Assembly: GCF_000715015.1 (NCBI RefSeq)
Contig: NZ_JMIW01000002.1
Location: forward strand, 1 to 64,000
DNA from: Erythrobacter longus
GTDB taxonomy: Bacteria; Pseudomonadota; Alphaproteobacteria; Sphingomonadales; Sphingomonadaceae
Direction: 5' to 3'
DNA length: 64,000 nt
In this document: piece after piece, positions 59,842 through 64,000 of the stretch
How positions within the stretch are numbered: position 1 is the first letter of the stretch
Layout of the letters: each line of letters begins with the position of its first letter
Notes under the pieces: model-generated
Databases searched by the model: none
Told to the model about the DNA's origin: nothing
What the model saw: the letters and a program-made list of their open reading frames with translations, nothing else
Translations under genes and position numbers: made by a program

Positions 59842-62114
59842 ACGACGACGATATTCAGCAAATTTTCTTCGTTGAATGCGAAGAAGCGCTTGAAGCCACA
59901 GAGATGGGGCTGGATGCTTGCAAGGCAGGCACGCATGACAGTGAAACGATCAATGCGATTTTTCGCGGTGTTCACTCGATCAAAGGGGGGGCAGGTGCAT
60001 TCGGTCATACCGCGCTTGCATCTTACACCCACTGTTTTGAAAACCTTCTGGGCGACATCCGCGAAGACAAGGTCGCGCTCACCCCGCAATTGACCGACCT
60101 GCTTTTGCTGGCGTGTGATTTGCTGCGCAATCATGTCGAGGCTGCGCGCGGTTCAGGGGATATCCCCGATGACACAGCCCTGATGGAAAAACTCGAAGCG
60201 GCGCGATCTGGCGGCGTTGAAACCATCGAGACAAGCACTGGCGAAATCACTGGCGACAGCATTGGCGATGACCTTGACCTTGACCTTGACCTTGATGCTC
60301 TTCTTGATGATCTGACCGGCGATGCTGGTGCAACGTCTGAGCCACAAGCTGAGGACGAGGCGCCAAGCTGGCTGGTGCACCTGCGCCCTCACGCAGCAGC
60401 CCTTGATAATGGCGGAGAGCCATTGTTGTGGCTGCGCGAACTCGCCAGCCTTGGCGGTATTTGCGAAGCGTGTGGACAAGCCGATATCCCTGGTCTGGAC
60501 GGGTTCGACACCGATCAAGGGTACTTTGCCTGGACCTTCCGGATGCCGGGTTCAGTTGCCCGCGAGGATGTCGCAGAGATTTTCGATTTTGCAGGCGAAG
60601 ACTGCGGCCTTTCGTATGACAATGATCCCTTGCCGCCGCTCAAGCTGCGTGCCGATACGCCGGCAGCACGGTCCAATGCGGCAAAGGAGGCTTCAAAGGC
60701 TGAGCCAGCGACAAATGCGCCGGTTGATAAGGCAAAAGATATTCGCACAGCTGCCCCGGCGCCGGAGGCTTCACCCGCTTCAACCGCTTCACCCGCTTCA
60801 ACCGGAGCCGGAATTGCGCCTCCTGCGGCCTCCGCTGTCGCTCCCGACAAAGCTGAAACCAACTCCGAGGGTCAGGCACAAGAATCCAAGCCCCAGCCAG
60901 CTGCCACTTCAAATTCGGCCAATTCAAATCCCGCCACACAAAGCGTGCGGATCGATCTTGCAAAGCTCGACCGCCTCATCGACGGCGTAGGCGAGCTTGT
61001 GATCGCACAGGCGATGTTGGCGCAGCGGCTTGAGAATGAAAACTTCGCACATATCGAAGAGCTTGGGCTGCTTGATACGCTTATTCGCGATATTCAGGAG
61101 CACGCCATGGCCTTTCGCGCCCAACCGATAAGCTCGGTTTTTGGGCGTGTCCCGCGCTTGCTTCGTGAACTGGGCAGCAACACTGGCAAACACGTAAAGC
61201 TTGAGGTGTTTGGTGAGGGAACCGAGCTCGACAAAACCGTGATTGAACGGCTTTCCGAACCGATGACCCACCTTATCCGCAATGCGGTAGATCACGGGAT
61301 CGAAGGGCCAGAAGACCGCAAGGCTGCTGGAAAAAACCCGGAAGGCACGCTCACACTGGCAGCTGAGCAAAAAGCGGGCCGCGTGGTCATTCACATCAAG
61401 GATGACGGGCGCGGGATCAACCGGGAAAAAGTGCTCGCCAAGGCGATCGAGAACGGCATCGTTTCAGAAGACGCCAACCTTTCCGATGATGAAATCTGCC
61501 AGCTGATTTTTGCACCTGGCTTTTCGACCGCAGCCGAAGTGACCAGTGTTTCAGGACGCGGCGTTGGTATGGATGTGGTGAAATCCAATGTTCGCGATCT
61601 GGGCGGCAGGATCACGATTGAATCGGTCGAAGGCGAAGGCACCACCTTTAGCCTCGCGCTTCCACTCACACTGGCCATCTCTGATGGAATGATCGTCCAG
61701 TCTGGCGATCTGTCGCTCGTAGTGCCGCTCACCCATGTGATCGAAAGCCTGCGCCCTTCCCCAGAAGATCTTAAAGGCGTGGGGACACAGCGAACCATGC
61801 TCAATGTCCGGGGCCGATTTGTGCCGGTAATCTCGCTTGGCGCGGTCACTGGTGCAAAGGGTTGGATTGATGATCCATGCAAGGGCGTGGTGGTTCTGGT
61901 CGAGACCGAAGGACACGGTCAGGCAGCCTTGATGGTCGATCTGATCACCGATCAACGCCAATTTGTCATCAAAAGCCTTGATGCCAATTTCCGCACCGTT
62001 GACGGGGTCGCAGGGGCAACAATCCTTGGCAATGGTCAGGTATCATTGATCGTCGATGTCGATCATATGGTCCGCGCCGCTGTCTCCCCCTCCTCATTAG
62101 CCATTGCGGCGTGA
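59838..62114 (+). CDS. cheA: Chemotaxis histidine kinase CheA
   Basis: 758 residues. P1 HPt with phospho-His46 in FRGVHSIKGGAGAFG, a long Asp/Ala/Pro-rich linker with a less typical P2 region (residues about 130-365, including DLDLDLDLDALLDDL), P3 dimerisation (RIDLAKLDRLIDGVGELVIAQAML), P4 ATPase with N box HLIRNAVDHGIE, G1 DDGRGINREKV and G2 SGRGVGMDVVK, and P5 (CheW-like, TISDGMIVQSGDLSLVVPL). All kinase motifs are complete. P5 takes the receptor-coupling CheW role, though no separate cheW gene is seen here. No cheY in view either, so the phosphate acceptors in view are the two CheB-type proteins. Operon: receptor, STAS, cheA, cheR, cheB. Confidence 0.95.
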   Translation: MNDDDIQQIFFVECEEALEATEMGLDACKAGTHDSETINAIFRGVHSIKGGAGAFGHTALASYTHCFENLLGDIREDKVALTPQLTDLLLLACDLLRNHVEAARGSGDIPDDTALMEKLEAARSGGVETIETSTGEITGDSIGDDLDLDLDLDALLDDLTGDAGATSEPQAEDEAPSWLVHLRPHAAALDNGGEPLLWLRELASLGGICEACGQADIPGLDGFDTDQGYFAWTFRMPGSVAREDVAEIFDFAGEDCGLSYDNDPLPPLKLRADTPAARSNAAKEASKAEPATNAPVDKAKDIRTAAPAPEASPASTASPASTGAGIAPPAASAVAPDKAETNSEGQAQESKPQPAATSNSANSNPATQSVRIDLAKLDRLIDGVGELVIAQAMLAQRLENENFAHIEELGLLDTLIRDIQEHAMAFRAQPISSVFGRVPRLLRELGSNTGKHVKLEVFGEGTELDKTVIERLSEPMTHLIRNAVDHGIEGPEDRKAAGKNPEGTLTLAAEQKAGRVVIHIKDDGRGINREKVLAKAIENGIVSEDANLSDDEICQLIFAPGFSTAAEVTSVSGRGVGMDVVKSNVRDLGGRITIESVEGEGTTFSLALPLTLAISDGMIVQSGDLSLVVPLTHVIESLRPSPEDLKGVGTQRTMLNVRGRFVPVISLGAVTGAKGWIDDPCKGVVVLVETEGHGQAALMVDLITDQRQFVIKSLDANFRTVDGVAGATILGNGQVSLIVDVDHMVRAAVSPSSLAIAA

Positions 62115-62118
62115 TGTG

Positions 62119-63009
62119 ATGGAACAGGCGCTCAGCAGACCAGCGGACGGATCAGTCGTGCCCGGCATCAGCCCGCAGCTCTACAAAGAAGCTGATTTTG
62201 CCAGGATTGCTGCTTTGGTGAAGGCCGAGGCGGGCATCATTCTGAGCTCAAAGAAGAAGATGCTGGCTTATTCGCGGCTGGCCCCGCTGGTGCGTGAAAG
62301 CGGCCTGCAGACCTTTACCGAGTACCTCAACGTGGTCGACCGCGACGTTGCGCACCGCAAACGCGTGATCGCCGCGCTCACGACCAATCACACCTATTTC
62401 AACCGCGAACCGCACCATTTTGAGCACTTCTCAGATGTCGTACGCCCCGATTTGATCGCGCGCAGCCAGTCAAAGGACAAGGTGCGTATCTGGTCTGCGG
62501 GATCGTCAAGTGGTGAGGAAATTCACACGCTTATGATGTTCTTGCTGGGCGAGGATAAGGCGAAGGGCAAAGCCATCGCAAGAGGCAACCTGCTTGTGCT
62601 GGCCAGCGATCTGGCCCCCCATGCGGTGAACGCAGCGCAAGCGGCAACATATGATGGCGCAGCGGTCAGCAAACTGCCTGACACTCTTCGCAAGGCGTGG
62701 TGCGATCCCATCCCGGGCGACCCCACCAACAGCGTCACCATTGCCAGGGAAATCACCCAATTGATCCGTTACCGCCAGCTCAACCTGCTGCGTGCATGGC
62801 CCTTCGATGCACTGTTTGATGTCATCTTCTGCCGCAATGTCATGATCTATTTTGATGAGCCGACCAAGGCCGAACTGGTCTTGCGTTTTGCGCGCCAGCT
62901 CAAGGTTGGGGGGTATCTCTACATCGGCCATTCCGAGCGCGTTTCCGGAGAGGGTGCGCGTCTGCTCAAGCCTGTTGGCGCAACAATTTACCAGAGGATT
63001 GAAGGATGA
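62119..63009 (+). CDS. cheR: Chemotaxis methyltransferase CheR
   Basis: 296 residues. Methylates Glu residues on receptors using S-adenosylmethionine. N-terminal helical domain with FARIAALVKAEAGIILSSKKKMLAYSRLAPLV, then the catalytic domain WSAGSSSGEEIHTLMM (the usual SAGCSSGEE has Ser for Cys here), LVLASDLAPHAVNAAQAA, FDALFDVIFCRNVMIYFDEPTKAEL and GGYLYIGHSE. Receptor docking is probably through the DWSEF tail of the receptor upstream. Start ATG 62119; the 4 bases between the cheA stop and this ATG leave no clear ribosome site, so coupling is likely. Stop overlaps cheB (ATGA). Confidence 0.94.
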   Translation: MEQALSRPADGSVVPGISPQLYKEADFARIAALVKAEAGIILSSKKKMLAYSRLAPLVRESGLQTFTEYLNVVDRDVAHRKRVIAALTTNHTYFNREPHHFEHFSDVVRPDLIARSQSKDKVRIWSAGSSSGEEIHTLMMFLLGEDKAKGKAIARGNLLVLASDLAPHAVNAAQAATYDGAAVSKLPDTLRKAWCDPIPGDPTNSVTIAREITQLIRYRQLNLLRAWPFDALFDVIFCRNVMIYFDEPTKAELVLRFARQLKVGGYLYIGHSERVSGEGARLLKPVGATIYQRIEG

Positions 63010-64000
63010 CTATTCGCGTTCTTGTTGTCGATGATTCGGCCATGATGCGCGCCTTGATATCGCGCAAGCTCAATGACGAGGCCGATATCGAAGTCATCGC
63101 AGGCGCAAGCGATGCCTCAGAGGCGCGCCAGCTGATCAAGCAGCTTGATCCTGATGTTGTCACGCTCGACATCGAAATGCCGGGAATGGATGGATTATCG
63201 TTTCTTGGCAAAATCATGGCCTTACGCCCCACCCCTGTCATTATTGTATCGGGTTCAACCAGAGCCGGCACACAGGCAACCGCCCGCGCGCTGCAATTGG
63301 GAGCGGTCAATTGTTATGCCAAATCGACACGCGAACGCTCAATCCGGGACGATGATGGCGGCGAATTGGCCCGACTTGTGCGCGAGGCGGCCCGCGTCGT
63401 TATGCCAAAACCCAGAACAGGCGGGTCCAGAACAGATGAGCCTGCGCACAGCTCTGCACCCCGCATATCGCCTGCGCCAACACCGGCAGAGCAAAGGTCG
63501 ACCACACCGCCCGCATTGATCGCCATTGGATCTTCGACCGGAGGAGTTGAGGCGCTGCATTCACTGCTCGCCGACTTTCCAGCCGATTGCCCGCCAACGC
63601 TTATTGTTCAGCACGTGAACGCGACATTCGCGCCAGCGATTGCGCAAAGCCTCGACAAAATCGCTGCACCAAATGTTGCACTCGCTGAAAGCGATATGCT
63701 GCTGCGGCCTGGCAATGTTTATCTTGCGCCGGGAGATCAAAAACATCTCGAAGTGGCGCGTGCAGGATCGCAAGGATTTCGCTGTGTGCTGCGACAGGGC
63801 GATCTGGAAACGGGTCACAGGCCAAGTGTCGACAGACTATTTGAATCGGTCGCCAAAATCGCGGACGAGCAAGCACTCGGCGTAATCTTGACCGGTATGG
63901 GCGAGGACGGTGCGAGAGGGCTTTTGTCTATGGCTCGCTCAGGCGCCTATACGATCGCGCAAGATCAATCGTCCTGCGTGGTGTTCGGCATGCCGCGCGC
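63006..64000 (+). CDS. cheB: Chemotaxis response regulator protein-glutamate methylesterase CheB (partial, right edge)
   Basis: Cut off at the window end after 331 residues. Receiver: VVDDSAMM, phospho-Asp in TLDIEMPGMDG, Lys in CYAKSTR. Linker is Pro/Ala-rich. The methylesterase domain keeps all catalytic residues: Ser in AIGSSTGGVEAL, His in VQHVNATFAP, Asp in TGMGEDGARGL. Its ATG overlaps the cheR stop. Balances CheR to adapt receptor methylation. The intact version is the reference that shows the paralogue at 56249-57295 to be degenerate. Confidence 0.93.
   Translation, partial: MTIRVLVVDDSAMMRALISRKLNDEADIEVIAGASDASEARQLIKQLDPDVVTLDIEMPGMDGLSFLGKIMALRPTPVIIVSGSTRAGTQATARALQLGAVNCYAKSTRERSIRDDDGGELARLVREAARVVMPKPRTGGSRTDEPAHSSAPRISPAPTPAEQRSTTPPALIAIGSSTGGVEALHSLLADFPADCPPTLIVQHVNATFAPAIAQSLDKIAAPNVALAESDMLLRPGNVYLAPGDQKHLEVARAGSQGFRCVLRQGDLETGHRPSVDRLFESVAKIADEQALGVILTGMGEDGARGLLSMARSGAYTIAQDQSSCVVFGMPR

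Overview
The window reads as the chromosome of a Sphingomonadales alphaproteobacterium, most like the Erythrobacteraceae. The basis is the protein set (Usg, DUF6456, GTA-type 3TM holin, NDUFS4-like complex I subunit, HrpB), the moderately high GC, and the many short ATGA-type gene overlaps. This is a judgement from protein resemblance; no search was run.

Left part (1-10.3 kb): accessory DNA. After a possible transposase tail come htpX, a small unknown gene and usg. Next is a Ti/MOBQ-type mobilization module, with traC/traD-like genes divergent from a traA relaxase-helicase and an oriT-like sequence between them. Then come a DUF6118 gene, an unknown 830-residue protein and a P4-type tyrosine integrase that abuts the 3' end of tRNA-Tyr(GTA). 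This is the layout of an integrative mobilizable or conjugative element inserted at a tRNA gene. No coupling protein (TraG) or mating-pore genes are in view, and no second att copy was found.

Middle part (10.3-46.4 kb): mostly core genes. These include rlmB, a lipoprotein, hup, lon, ybaB, dnaX, the SRP RNA, a complex I subunit, hrpB, a polyprenyl diphosphate synthase and a chorismate mutase. An ECF sigma/anti-sigma pair with a repetitive exported protein follows, then a PepSY/OmpR-type regulator/histidine kinase operon, a SIMPL protein, an ABC-F ATPase and a 4Fe-4S-type uracil-DNA glycosylase. After these come DUF6456 with a divergent HTH regulator, a glycosyltransferase, secF-secD-yajC, tRNA-Pro(GGG), a TonB-dependent receptor, a CoA-ester lyase, a holin-like protein, a BLUF photosensor, aroQ-accB-accC, a type II NADH dehydrogenase, a GFA protein and an Lrp/AsnC regulator.

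Right part (46.4-64 kb): sensing and surface functions. It holds a histidine kinase with a divergent ATPase domain, a polysaccharide deacetylase-like protein, tRNA-Ile2(CAT) and tRNA-Pro(TGG). A FecR-domain protein with extreme low-complexity repeats is followed by a CHASE2-EAL c-di-GMP phosphodiesterase, and a TpsB-type outer-membrane transporter is read divergently from it. The window ends in a chemosensory cluster: a receptor with a CheR-docking tail, STAS, cheA, cheR and cheB (cut at the edge). A second CheB-like protein, divergent from the receptor, has lost the catalytic Ser and His.

The most promising items for novelty are the FecR/CHASE2-EAL/TpsB locus, the apparently dead CheB paralogue beside an intact one, the unknown 830-residue cargo protein and the oriT/relaxase module.
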